NCBI GenBank assembly: GCA_025093555.1
Contig: JAIWNF010000021.1
Coordinates: 620,001 to 684,000 of the forward strand
Direction of reading: 5' to 3'
Length of the DNA: 64,000 bases
Source of the DNA: Circinella umbellata
Taxonomy: Eukaryota > Mucoromycota > Mucoromycetes > Mucorales > Lichtheimiaceae
In this document: positions 32,431 through 46,644 of the stretch, piece by piece
How the letters are laid out: each line of letters begins with the position of its first letter
Numbering within the stretch: the first letter of the stretch is position 1
The notes under the pieces: model-generated
Told to the model about the DNA's origin: nothing
The model's input: the letters and a program-made list of their open reading frames with translations, nothing else
Database searches by the model: none
Translations under genes and position numbers: made by a program

Positions 32431-34873
32431 AAGTAATAATAATAATAATATATTACATGATCATCATTACGAACAAAATCATAACAACAATAATGATAGC
32501 AACCATGCATTTCTAGAAACTTTGCAACGACAAGTAGAAAATCAATTTCTACTAAATAACAACAATAATAATACGCCACGGAACCCACCACCTCATCCTC
32601 TACTTTCCAATATACATGAAGAACCAGTGTATGAACGACCCGCACAACATTTATTTTCTCCCCCTTTTCGGATACAAGATCCATTAGTGGTCGATATTGA
32701 TCGTGTAACAAAAACAGGTGTCGTGGCGACAGGCAAGCATCGTAAAGAACCCTCCAGAAGCAATGGTAGTTCATCCTATTCTCGCCATCATCAACGATCC
32801 GAACACAAAATTTTATTTTGGGAATACCCCTCTTGGCGTTTGATCCGTGAATTTGATTTGAATTTTGCACCTGCGAATGCCTCTTGCCAAATTACGGGTA
32901 TTCAAACGATTCGTATGTTTACTCCTAATGCACCAGAAAGTGAAGAAAATAAAAGAAGAGCAACACAAAAAATTCGATTATTTTCATTGGCGGTGGGTCA
33001 ACCTTCTGCTATACACAATCCAGATGATTTGGAAAGTGAAGATAGAGTAGATTTATGGCAAACAGTCCTGGTCTATCGATTATTTGATAATGGGGCAACA
33101 CAATGTGTAGCCCATTTAACGATGGATGGTCAGCTGTTAGGTCGGGATGTATTTTTCTTCTCCGAAGCCTCTTGGTGTAGATCGAACGATGGTGATGATT
33201 TATTAGAAGAAGACGAAGACTATCAAGGTGAAAGTGTAAAAGAATGGATGAAAATTGTTGCTCCAGAATATGCCCAATTTGATCCCACGTATACTGCTTT
33301 TATGTTGGCTGTTGGACCTGATTTACCACCTCGCGTTTCTGGTTATGGACGATTGATACGATTTGATATTCGTGGAGATCGAACCATGTTAGATCCAGCG
33401 AAAGAAGCTGTTTTATGGGATATCAATCATCGACGTTTTGTTCCTTTGTTCCTTTCGATCAAAAGACATCTTAATAATAATAATATGGATAGTAATAGTA
33501 ACTATAATAATAATAATAATACGAATATGCGACTGAATCATAGATTAGGATTTATTCGAGATACGGCAGGTATCATGCCACGTTCGTATGGACCTCCTGC
33601 GGCAGTGATTGCTAGAATACCGATGGGCCGAAAAGTTAGTTGCATGATCCATTTTCGACATCCGCCTCATTTAAATCATTTAATATGTACGGGTAGTTAT
33701 GAGACCGATGAATTAACTGTCTATGATTGGCGATTCGGATTAAAGGTGGGTGTATTACCATGGAAAACAGATGATGAACGAATGGAACAAGAACAACAAC
33801 AAAGACAGCGACAACAGCTAAGATTAGAAAGAAGACAACAGAGAGAACGAGAATTACGTCGTCACATGCCAGCTCAAGTGGTGGCAGTAGCAAGACAAAC
33901 ACAAACACAACCACCTCCAGATACACAACCACCTCAACAACAGCAACATTTACAACAATTACATGAACATCTTTTGTTTGAATTACAAAGAATTGATCAA
34001 ATGGATCTTCAGCATGAAATTGACGATGAGGAAGACGACGATGATGATCGATATGTTGTGCAACCGTGGGGATTAGAAGCGATAATGGTATTACCACCCT
34101 ACTGGGGAAATAAACAACGATTTTACAGTAAAGAAGATTATGCACAACGTGGGTTCCGATTAATTGCAGTGGGAGATAACCGTGATGATCGGTTGGAGAT
34201 TAAAGTATGGGATATCGCTTATCTTTTACGTGCCAATTGGAACCCATTATCTGATATAGATGATGTCAATGGTAATATTATTAAAGATCCATCAAAAGAA
34301 GAAACAGCAGAAGAAGAATCAGATCAATCTCATTTATTCTTTTGGTGGAAACGAGGTACACCTAAACTCAAACAATTAGCAAGACAAATGATAAATGAAC
34401 AACATCAACAAGAATCATCATTGATGTTTGATCCTCTTGATATACCACAACCTCATATAATAAGAGAAGTATCACCCACGTTATCATCATCATCATCAAC
34501 AACAACACCATCTATGGTTGAATTACCTTATTCACCACCCAAAGATAAAAAATCTTTAATATTAATTCATCGGTTCGAAAAAAACAATAGTGAAGAGAAT
34601 GATAATGATGACAATACTGTTATGCCAGTAAAATATACAGCATATAATGTATTACGAACATCATTATTTTTATTAACAGAAGAAGGAAGGATTACAGTGA
34701 TGGATATTGAAACAGGCAAAATGATTGGTACTGTAAATAATGTAGCAGCTGTACCCAATTTAGTTGGACCTCAAAGACAAGTACGAGGAATTGATGTTAA
34801 TGTAGTAGGAGGAAATGAAATTGTTGTAACAAGTCGTCAAGGTTTATTGAGTGGTACCATGGTGAATCAATGA
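31498..34873 (+). CDS. Large F-box protein with WD-like segments and long low-complexity inserts
   Basis: Exons 31498-31601 and 31753-34873 (1,074 aa). The N-terminal 45 residues form an F-box: LPDELILRIFSLF, then LLRLEAVCKHFYR and EPYLWYQVF. This predicts a substrate adaptor of an SCF ubiquitin ligase, binding Skp1. Residues about 80-270 are poly-Ser, Asn and His tracts. Further on, scattered segments such as HKILFWEYPSWRLI, ELTVYDWRFGLKVG and RLEIKVWDIAYLL look like blades of a beta-propeller interrupted by Gln/Arg-rich inserts (about 650-710). The C-terminus has LTEEGRITVMDIETGKMIG and VTSRQGLLSG, also propeller-like. The substrate is unknown. Other frames in this exon are shadows of the repeats. 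Confidence 0.8.
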
Positions 34874-35063
34874 ATTTTTTTTTTTTTTTTGGCTCTTATA
34901 ACATATAAAAATTTCTTTTTTACCTCATTATTGTATTTAATATTACATATAAAAATAAAAAAAATTTGGACCCATTTTTTTTTTCTTTTTCCTTTTTTTT
35001 TTTTTTTAACCTACCGACAATAATTTTATAACTCTCTTTTCTCATACCTTTTTTTTTCATATC

Positions 35064-36453
35064 ATGGAAAACGACATCCAAGATGATAGTGGACGATATC
35101 TTCAAGAATATGTACAAAGTAAGTTTATATTAAATTAATTAAATAAATAAAAAATCAAAGAGTGAGAGAGAGAGAGAGAGAGAGAGGAAGAGAATCTATC
35201 TTGGGGTTTGAATAAGAGGATAATAAATAAGAATAATGCAACACATCCCATACCTATCTATATATATATATATTTCCTTCGGGAATAAATATATTATATT
35301 ATATACCTATGGATATATATATATACTTATATATCAAATAATAGGTTTAGAGAATCTACCAAGTGAAATAAAGTATCATTGGGCAGAAGTACTCAATCGT
35401 AATGAAACAGCACAAAGTAAGTATTTATTACCCTTTGTTTTTTTTTCAAAAACGGTAAAAGAAAAGAAAAAAAAACTAAAAGGAAAAAAAAACGGATTTA
35501 TAATAGAACTAGAAAGAAAAGTTCATAGTCATCAACATGATTTGGCCAAGTTTCATAAACAATGGTTTCAAGCAGAATTTGAAAAAAAGCAAAAGATCCA
35601 AAGTCATGAACCAGTTTTGATTAAAAGAATTCAACGAGATTATGATAAACTCGAAGAACTCGCTACAGAACGTATCGAGTTAGTGGAAGGTGCTTTACAG
35701 TTGGTAAGGGGGTTTGTTGCTTTGTAATCAATTGTCTGTTGTTGTTGTGTTGTTGTTGTTGTTTTTTCTTTTTTTGATACGTTATGTCTCACTGGTATAT
35801 TATTATACAGGTGGATCGACACTTGAATAGATTAAGCACTGATTTGGATACAGTGGATGGTCCTCGACCACCATCAACATCATCACCTTATCCAACATTA
35901 ACAACTCTTGGTAATATTTGGAGAGAGATGCAAAAAAAAAAAAAAGAGAATAGGGTGGAGGTGGGGAAAGGGGAAAGTAGTTTTATATTCATTATCATGC
36001 TGAACAACAATTTGTTTTTTTTTACCATATTTAGATAAACGACCCGTGTATCAAGAACAAGAAGATATTGAAGACATAGAAGAGGAAGAAAGTATTAAAC
36101 AAGAACAACAAAGACAAAGACAACAACTTCAACAACGGAGGAAACGAAAAGAAAGAGATGAAACGATTATAAATAATAATAATGAAGGAGAACCACTTTA
36201 TTGTTATTGTCGACAAGTTTCTTTTGGTGAAATGGTAGGATGTGATGGTGAAAATTGTCCTTATGAATGGTTTCATATGGAATGTGTTGGTTTGACAGCT
36301 CCCCCTAAAGGATCATGGTATTGTGATGAATGTTTAGCAGAAAATAAATCACGTAAAAGTAATACCACTACTTCTGCTGTTACTACTTCTTCAGGACAAG
36401 CATCATCACATCATAAAAAAATGAAACGAAAAAAAGATTCTACTCCTTCATAA
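35064..36453 (+). CDS. ING-family PHD-finger protein, 5 exons
   Basis: Exons 35064-35118, 35345-35416, 35507-35703, 35811-35910 and 36035-36453 (280 aa); phases fit. The N-terminal ING coiled-coil domain (about 1-115) reads [15 protein letters not shown] through [17 protein letters not shown]. An acidic then Gln/Arg-rich linker follows. The PHD finger (about 196-241) is canonical C4HC3: [38 protein letters not shown] proteins read H3K4me3 and recruit histone acetyltransferase or deacetylase complexes; this one matches the Yng1/Yng2/Pho23 group, but I cannot tell which. The C-terminus is Ser/Thr- and Lys-rich. Confidence 0.92.
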
Positions 36454-37491
36454 ATCAACCTTTTTCTTTTATTTCTTATTCATTACGTATTATAAATATA
36501 ATAGTTCCTCTTCCCCCCCCCTCTTCTCTCTCTCTCTCTCTCGTCCATCTAAACACGCACATAACTCCCCCATCCATCCAAAAACACACAGACACTCTCA
36601 CATACACACAAAGTATATGCATGTAAATAATATAATGATGATTTCTTTTATATATACATATATTAATATAAATGATATCATTGTACAAGTAGTTAATATA
36701 TAATTGTGTCAAACAAAAGCATTTCAGTTTAATACAATCATGATTATTATTATTTTAATATATTGTATATACGATATATATATATATATATATATAAGTC
36801 ATAATATAGAGTTTAGGTCAAGGAGAATTTATTGATGGTCAAACAATGTTGTGCGACAGCTTATATGTACAATTCATCTCTCAGTTCATCAAAAGCCTCC
36901 TGAAACAATACGTACGTAACATTGATCTCTTGATAAAGATTAATATGGGCATGGTAACTAAGCAACAATAAGTGTGGATTTTTAAGGAAGTTACGATAAA
37001 CTTATATTTATTGTTTACCGAAAGATGCATGCAGCTTAATTTCTATCGCTATATCAATTAATATAATGAAATGGTTTTTTCTTTTTGTGACCCTTGTTTT
37101 TTCTTACTTTTGCATCAAATTGCGTATTTATATCTCTTTTTCTAACCAAATTATTAAGAATGAATAAATGATTGTTTCAATTTGAATTATTTTATTTTAC
37201 TAATAATCAGAATAAATAAAGTATGCAAAAGAAAAATAAAAATAAAAAAGTGAGGGTTTGCTATGATCCCGAAACGGTAGCACGCTTTTTTTCTTTTTTT
37301 CTAATCTGACTCTTAAATTGATTTTTATCCACCAAACCACCCCATCAAATTAATTACTACTTACCTCTAAAAAAAAAAGTTACTTGGTCCCTCCCCCCCC
37401 CTTCCCTCCCCCCTCTTCCGTCTTTTCTTTCTCCTTTCTCTTTTTTTTTTATCATCTCGTTCTTTTTTTTTTTTTGTACATTTATTAACAA
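36454..37491. other. Intergenic, includes the MAP kinase promoter
   Basis: A TC microsatellite at about 36524-36541 and TA repeats near 36775-36796. Pyrimidine-rich tracts lead into the ATG at 37492. No gene supported. Confidence 0.5.
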
Positions 37492-39086
<1,595 letters not shown>

Positions 39087-40404
39087 AAGAAAAAAAAGGA
39101 AGCATCTTTTTGTTTTTTATCTGTTTTTATATATATTTTTCTCTTTTCATCTCTGTTTTTTTTTTTTTTTTTTTTGTCATTTTGCTCTCTTTTCTCTCTC
39201 TTCCAATAAAGTTGTTCTAAAATAAAAAAATAAAAATCATTGCACCACCCAATTAAAAAAAATTAGGACCGGATGTATAAAAAATGAACCCTAACACAAA
39301 ATAAATATATAACAATTCATACAGATAATTATTCTGTTTCTGAAGGGGCAAAAAAGAAATTCATGCATAAAGATCCTGTTGTGACACGATTTTCATCCTC
39401 ATAATGTGATCTTTGGATAATACTAAATGATTAGATGGATTCATCATCTTATATATATATAAATATATAATAGGTAAGGTTGGGATCGTAGAAACAATAG
39501 GTACATATGATGATAGACTAGCATATTATTGTATATAGTAGATTCAAGGGATACAAACAGCTTTCTTTTTTATGTAGATGAGATATATATATATTTAAAA
39601 ATCAAGTGATGATATGATATTTCTATGTACTTTGTATAAATTGACTGTATATGATCAAAGTATACAACCTTAATAAATATCATTATCAATGCCCAACAAT
39701 CAACGTTTCACTAGATTAGTAGTTGTGTTATTTGATACATACTGTTGATCATTCAACGAAAACGAGAGAATATGTTTTTCTGTTGTACAAAAAGCGCCCA
39801 GTCGAATCCAACTTTAATCCTTATTTTGAATATATACTCAATAAGTCTGATACGCAAATATATTATGCAAATGGACTAATGTATAAGTATATCTCACTCA
39901 AAATAAAGTTTACTCTTTCTTCTTGTAGTTTGTTCTCACACACGTGTTCAAACATGGAAACTATAAAAATATGTAATGTAGAATATTTAAAAGAAAGTTA
40001 AGAATGTTCACCTTTTTCTTTTTCTTTTTTTTTTAAATATAAAAGATAATATATATATATATATCATGTTGATACAGATTCGTGTTGCTTTTAAGAGACA
40101 AAAGGAGGGAAGTAGTGTGATAAACATACTTTAATTTTACCTATATAATAGAACAATATAGAAACTTTTTTGAGTGTAACTTTGAATAATGAATAAAAAA
40201 ACATATTTTCATTTTGTTAATAGCTTGTCAAAGCGGAGCTTTCTTTAACCAAAAACGGGTTGTAAAACCAACGTGTTGGAATTTTTTTGCTCCCTCATCA
40301 TTATCAATTTTTATGCGATAATAACCCCCTTATTTTAATCCTTTTTCTTTTCTTTTTTCTTTTCTTTTTTTTTTTTTTTGGGTCACCTTTTTCCTTCACC
40401 GATT
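39087..40404. other. Intergenic, includes the WC-1-like gene promoter
   Basis: A/T-rich. An AATAAA-like signal for the MAP kinase is near 39204. A 60-base C/T-rich tract (about 40320-40379) lies just upstream of the ATG at 40405. An open frame at 39723-40001 has no supporting features. Confidence 0.5.
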
Positions 40405-42923
40405 ATGGAATTCCGACAACAACCAAATATTGAAGAGTTACTTCAACAAACTGGAGGTTTGACTACAGCTACACTTCCAGATGATGAAAGTTTGAATGAT
40501 CCTCTAAACATTTTTTGTCATCCCGAACAACAACAGCAACAACAAAGTCCCTTGGTATCAATAAATACTTCTACTGCTCCACAAGGTCCTTCACTCCCAG
40601 CAAGTAGTGAAGCGGTATCATTTGTTGGTCTTTATTCAAATTCCGGTTTTGACATGATTAGTCTCTTGGCTCGTATATTAAACAGGTAAAAGTTATTCCG
40701 TACTGCATCATTATTTATAAAATAGAGTACTAAATTTGATTATTATCACGTATTATTAGACCCAATCCAGAAGTTAATATTGGACCTATTGACATGTCAT
40801 GTTCTTTTTTAGTCACTGATATGAGACAGTATGACTGTCCGATTGTTTATTGTTCTCCAAATTTTGAAACTTTGACAGGTTATAAAGGTAGTGAAATTAT
40901 TGGTCGTAATTGTCGATTTTTACAAGCTCCTGATGGTCAAGTGACAATGGGTTCACGTCGACAACATACTGATAATACAGCTGTTTATCATTTGAAGTCT
41001 TATTTGGATCAAGGTAAAGAACATCAAGCTAGTATTATCAATTATCGTAAGGGAGGGCAGGTAATAATTATAGTAATAATAAAATAATACGTAGACGATT
41101 CATCTTATTCATAAATTAAATATACTCTTATTTTATATTCTTTTTTTATATCATTTAATCCATAACGCTGTGTTTTTTTTAGGCATTTGTCAATTTGGTT
41201 ACTGTGATTCCAGTTCCCGATGAAACACTTCAAACGACATTTTTGGTGGGGTTACAAGTGGATCTCGTGGAACAACCAAACGCAATTCTGGAAAAAATGA
41301 AAGGTAAATATCAGCATTATTGTTCTTGTTTTTTTTTACATAGACTATATTCAAATGACAGTTTTAAAAGTTTGTCAAGTAAATTAAAAAAAAATGTTTG
41401 TTGTTATCTAGATGGTACATATTGTATAAACTATCAGCAAATAAACATTCCCCCTTATATCCCAGGAAGTGGTAAAGTATTGATGATGATAATAATATAA
41501 AAATGTTTATGTACTAATATAAGTGAACAATACATAGGTACTGCTGTTGATCCTGTTGACGAATACTTTCGTGAAATTCCGTCGGGCGCTTTACCCTCAA
41601 CATCTTCATTATCAAGTCTCGTCCGATCTGAAATTCTACGCCTGGTCAATTGTGATGGTCATAATGAACAACAACTACAGCAAGAATGGAATAAACTTTT
41701 GATTGATCAATCCGTTGACTTTATCCATGTCTTATCACTTAAAGGTTTCTTTTTATATTGCTCGCAATCCTCTTCAACTATTTTGGAATATGATCCAGAA
41801 GAGCTTGTAGGACACTCTCTCAGTTCCATTTGTCATCCATCTGATATTGTTCCAGTGATGCGCGATATTAAAAATTCTGCTAATGATCCAGAGGGCATTA
41901 TCAGTTTCTTATTCCGTATCCGTCGCAAGTATTCTGGCTATATGTGGATTGAATGTCAAGGCAAATTACATGTGGATCAAAGCAAGACAAGAAAATGTTT
42001 GATTTTATCAGGTCGCGAACGTCCGGTTTATAGATTACCTCTCAAGGAAATCATTCATGCCAATCAATCTGTTGTTTCGTATAAAAAAATGGATAGCAAT
42101 AGTAATGAAAATGAAACAGTGTATCGTTCGACTGACCCATTGGCTACTGAATTCTGGGCCAAATTATCTTTTGAAGGTCTTTATATGCGTGTTACTCCTC
42201 CTTCCTTGGATGTGATTGGTCATGCACAAGATGCACTTCAAGGTTCTAGCATTTATCGTTATGTGGGTGATGATCATGTTCCCGCCATAGCTAACGTATT
42301 AATGTCAGCTTCCAAGGGTAATATAGTCAATTTGAAACATACAATGCGTAATCAAAGGGGACACTATATTCCTGTGGTATCTACATTTTATCCTGGTGAT
42401 ATATCTAATGGGGTTGGTAGACCTACATTTATTTTGGTGCAAACTCGATTACAAGAAATTGATGAATCAAAAGGTACCAGTGATAACACTATCCGTGATG
42501 TTCAGCCTTTCAGGAATGTTGATGAAAATTTATTCCCTGAACTTGAAACTGTTCGTGGCACCAGTTGGCAATATGAATTACATCAGTTACAACAAGCGAA
42601 TGTAAAGTTACGATTGCAGATTGAAAAGCTTTCAAAAGAAAAAAAGGTAATACGTCATATGAACTGCAAAAAATAATAATTATTTATACTGTATTCACCA
42701 TGATATTGATGACGAATGGGGGTTTTTTTTATTAAACGCGGAAAAGAAGAAAAGTAGTGTCTCTCCTATTAACAAGAATAAACCCAAGATTATATGCGCT
42801 CAATGTCATTGTACTGATTCACCAGAATGGCGAAAGGGGCCTAACGGACCAAAAGAATTGTGTAATGCTTGTGGTATAAAATACGCTAAAACCTTACAAG
42901 TAAACAAATCTTCAGATATATGA
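40405..42923 (+). CDS. wc-1: White-collar-1-like blue-light photoreceptor and GATA factor, 6 exons
   Basis: Exons 40405-40685, 40760-41060, 41183-41303, 41412-41471, 41538-42646 and 42747-42923 (682 aa); phases fit. The LOV domain (about 95-235) includes IVYCSPNFETLTGY and GRNCRFLQAPDG, whose Cys (near 142) forms the flavin photoadduct. Two further PAS regions follow (about 300-400 and 410-540). A coiled segment precedes the zinc finger: C641-x2-C644-x18-C663-x2-C666 (CAQCHCTDSPEWRKGP, CNACGIKYA). This is the WC-1/WcoA/MadA architecture: a flavin photoreceptor that pairs with WC-2 and activates light-induced genes in the nucleus. Mucorales often carry several WC-1 paralogues, so this is one of a family. 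The 3' end is uncertain: a possible GTAAAC donor at 42900 could extend the frame to about 43097. Confidence 0.93.
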
Positions 42924-43757
42924 ATTATTTATCTGTAATCACAAGCAACTACAGAAACTACATTATCCACTAGTTGAAAATAATAATAATAATAATGCTT
43001 TGCCTCCAAACTTCAATATTCTACTTTTCTTTACCCTTCCTTCTTGCACTTCTTTTCATTCAACTGTTTATCAAACTAACAATAAATGGATCATTTAAAA
43101 ATTACAATCTAAAGATTCACAAACAGAGTGAAAAAAAATTGTAGTATTCCTTATAATGTAGTATAAAATAAATACTGATATGTTGTACGTAATTCTTTGT
43201 TACGAAGCAGAACTATCGGGGGTAATGTTATTATTGTTACAACTTGTATTAAAATGAATATCATTGTCCAGAATATAATTTAGTCACACAAGAGTTGATT
43301 TTTCGATTTTTTTTACGCTGCAACGTACATTCTTGAAGAACGCAATTACCAATGTGTCGCTTCTACGATAAATTTTATGATCCTGTATATGGCAGCTATT
43401 TTAAAAAAAAGGAAAAGAACTTTCAAATCCGTTAATAATCGAAGAAAGTTTTACATTTGGCGATAATAAAAATTACCTGGTGGCCGTAAAGTGAGGTCTG
43501 TGCTTTCTCGGAGTTTGCAATGAAATAATAGGAGCAAACAGAATGCTTGGGATCACCATGGCAATGGTACTTCTTTATAGTATTTACTACTTCATAATCA
43601 TTATTCTCTTCAAATTTTATTAAAACATGCTTATACTTTACTTAGTAACAATTTCATCTGCGTTGTGCTTTAATTATAGTCAACCAATTAGAAAGAATTA
43701 AGTTATAAAGAGTGTGTCATTTTTTGCCTCCCCCCTATTTTTTTTTTCTTTATTAAC

Positions 43758-43945
43758 GGCAACGGTCCAGGGAGAAAGAATAGAGTCATCGAAACCAGTT
43801 AGGCCATGGCTAAAAGTAGTCCACTTCCTCTTTCGCAAACTATTGTTAACCAGTGTTAGCACAACGGCAAGGGTCCCTGGAGTTAACCGGCAGTCAGCTG
43901 TCCAGCCCACTTCCGCTTACGCAAACCTTTGTCACCTAGCATTGG
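43758..43945. repeat. Two-copy diverged tandem duplication
   Basis: Unit 1 (43758-43865) and unit 2 (43866-43945) both begin AACGGCAA/GGCAASGGTCC and share CCACTTCC, CTT-CGCAAAC and TTGTTAACCAGTGTT versus TTGTCACCTAGCATT. The block is noticeably more GC-rich than its surroundings. No coding frame is convincing. Confidence 0.6.
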
Positions 43946-45159
43946 TCTTTTTTCCTTTTTTTCTTTTTTTATAAAAAGAAAAAAAGTCGCAAGCTCTTTT
44001 TTTTTCGCTTTCTTCTCTTTACAGAAGATAATAAAAAAAAGACATTACTATTAGAATTCTTTTAATTTTTTTTTTGACTTACTGTATGCATATTTTGTTT
44101 TTTTTGTGACAATGAAGTGTTTCTTTTTTTTCAAGTGTGTGTTTCTGTTCATAGTAAAATATGTACAGACATAAACGCGTTGTTATAGAAAAGCATGCGT
44201 ACAATACCTCTTACTTTAAAAGGTGATTTTATGCATATATGTTATTTAGTGAAGATCTTTGTAAATCTGTTTTATCAAAGACCTCTCTCTCTTTTTTTTT
44301 TTGTTCCCTTTATAAAAGTTCCGCTTGATGGAACCAATTATAATAAATAGGTATAAAAGTAATACATACAAATCTCATTCAGGGTAGAAATGCTTAAACA
44401 AAGTGTACAGAAAGTATTAAGTTTTTATATTATGACAGTGCTAAATGAGTAGCGATAGAAAACATAGCTTTTGAAATCGATGTGTGCTTTGACATTCTTA
44501 CTTTCTCTTTCTCTTGTGATTCACACGATCCACTTGTCTTATTATATAACTACAGTATAGCACAGTGATGTTTGGACAGAATTGTGCCTTTCGGCGTATT
44601 GGCCAAGCTAAACCAGTATGAATGTAGTCACTTGGTGATAAGAACACGCGCTTGATTTATAAAATATTATTTACAACAATCATATATAAAATAACTATAA
44701 GTAATATAAACTGCTTTTAAAGCTCTTTGCAGTGAATTTTTTTTTCTTTTAAAAAAGAGGCTGATAAAACATATTTAATAATGATTAAGATAATAATAAA
44801 ATCTATGCATATAACAGAAAACCATTCTATTATACATTTTAGGTATATGGTTTATGGCTAATTATTTAGTATTGCTGTGTGCGAATTAAATGTGTGATGA
44901 GAGAAACTGATAATCATAGGTAGACACAACAAAAGTAAGTCAGTGCATCAGTTTACATAGAAAATAATCTTACACACAGTAAAATAAAACATATAAATAG
45001 ATTTGTTTGTGTGTCTGTATGTAGAAGATATAATTTTTAGGAAGACAACAGAGCAATAATTAATAAAAGTATTAGTAGCGCACTTATATTCTTTGAGTCT
45101 TAAGGTCTTCAACTAAACATTGGAAGTATTTTTATGATAACTTCCCATCAATGATTTCA

Positions 45160-45369
45160 TCATTGCTTGTATATTTCAACAATATCTTTATCTTCCTCGG
45201 CTTCTTGTGTCGGGCGTTTTGATAATCCTTATCTTATAAATTCACTCTTCACACTATGTCCAACATCAAAGAGTTCATTGGAGATAATGTCATTATTAAT
45301 TACATATAATATATTTAGTCCATCAATTGTTTTCACAACATCATGTAGCGTATAAATATCCTCTGCTTC
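45160..45369 (-). pseudogene. Unrecognised coding remnant
   Basis: The minus-strand frame from 45369 reads EAEDIYTLHDVVKTIDGL, NILYVINNDIISNELF, DVGHSVKSEFIR, a stop at 45229-45231, then QEAEEDKDIVEIYKQ and a second stop. The composition is protein-like rather than AT-driven. It lacks a start, and no intact exon set was found on either side. Confidence 0.35.
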
Positions 45370-45604
45370 CCTTTTTTTTTTCTGATAGTTGTTTACTTGC
45401 TACACACCCCTCAAGCCTGTCATTTGATTCATGTAAAAATAATAATAACAGTGTACCAAAGTACAATTTCAATTGCTTCATGAACGGAATTATTTGTACA
45501 CTTTCGGGGATTCATTCATTCACATAAAAAAAAAGAGCATGAAAAATATAATTATTTTAGCTTATTAAACTTTTCACACATCAAAAAAATAACTCACATT
45601 ATTC

Positions 45605-46644
45605 ATGACGAGCAAAAAGACGAATATTCTTATTGGTGCGACTGGAAGTGTTGCAAGTATAAAAATACCTGAACTTGTTGACCTTTTTAAACTGGTAGGT
45701 ATAGTTTTTTCATGTACGAATGGATGAGTTGGAAAGGACAAAAACAGCGACATGAGTCACCAAAAAAAAAAAAAAACTGTTGATTTCTAATCAATAACAT
45801 GAAATAGAATCCCAATGTAAATGTACGAGTAGTGCCAACAAAAGCAGCTCATTACTTTTTTACACAAGAACAAGTTAATGCTGAAATTTATACAGATGAA
45901 CAAGAATGGGCTGTAAGTTTAGTATATAGTATATGAAACAATTTTATTTTTCTATTCTTATCAATTTTTTTTTTAAAAAAAAATAACTTAGATGTGGAAA
46001 AAGAAAACTGATCCAGTTCTTCATATTGATGTAAATATTACTAAGCAAGAGTGTATGCATATATGATAATGTCATGGAAACTAAAACATGTATTGGAAAA
46101 AAATAATAATAGTTACGGAACTGGGCAGATATTATGCTAATTGCACCATTGGATGCAAATACACTTGCAAAGATTGCAAATGGTCTTTGTGATAACCTGT
46201 TGGTTTGTATTGTTTTCAATTATTATTTATTTTTCGGAAGAAAGGGATTATATTTATTTACAAATGGTAACGTTGTTAGACTTGTATATTACGTGCATGG
46301 GATCCAGTCAAACCGGTCGTAGTATGTCCAGCAATGAACACCAACATGTGGATGCATCCATTTACTTCTAAACATCTTGGAGTTTTACGTGAAATGTTAA
46401 GTTTTCAAGTAATAGAACCGATTAGTAAGAAGCTAGCATGTGGTGACACAGGTAAAATATTTATAAACATATTTTATGGATTTTGGGCCAGTTTTCAATA
46501 GAGTGGTTATTGTTTGTTTTACTGACTTATTTACAAGGTGTTGGTGCAATGGAGGAACCAAAAATGATTGTCTCCAAAATCGAAAAAATTATAAATGAAC
46601 AAGAGAATAAAGAAGATAGATTGAATGAAGGCGATCTTATTTAA
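45605..46644 (+). CDS. PPCDC: Phosphopantothenoylcysteine decarboxylase, 6 exons
   Basis: Exons 45605-45694, 45808-45912, 45992-46030, 46113-46202, 46280-46451 and 46538-46644 (200 aa, usual size for a stand-alone enzyme). It catalyses the FMN-dependent decarboxylation of 4'-phosphopantothenoylcysteine to 4'-phosphopantetheine in CoA synthesis. Flavoprotein motifs: NILIGATGSVASIK at the N-terminus; VLHIDLRNWADIM with the active-site His (about 76); IAPLDANTLAKIANGLCDNL; PAMNTNMW (the PxMNxxMW motif); and ACGDTGVGAM with the catalytic Cys. Introns are short; the one after exon 4 uses a GTTTGT donor. In some fungi related HAL3/CAB3 proteins moonlight as phosphatase regulators, but this copy lacks the long acidic tail of those proteins. 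Confidence 0.95.

Larger units (their letters stand above)
42924..45604. other. Intergenic with a local duplication and a small decayed frame
   Basis: 2.7 kb without an intact gene. It holds the two-copy diverged repeat at 43758-43945 and a minus-strand gene remnant at 45160-45369. The rest is A/T-rich with homopolymers. Confidence 0.5.

Noticed and set aside
32079..32870. 145- and 170-codon ORFs inside the F-box gene
   Set aside because: Shadow translations of Ser/Asn/His repeats in the large exon.
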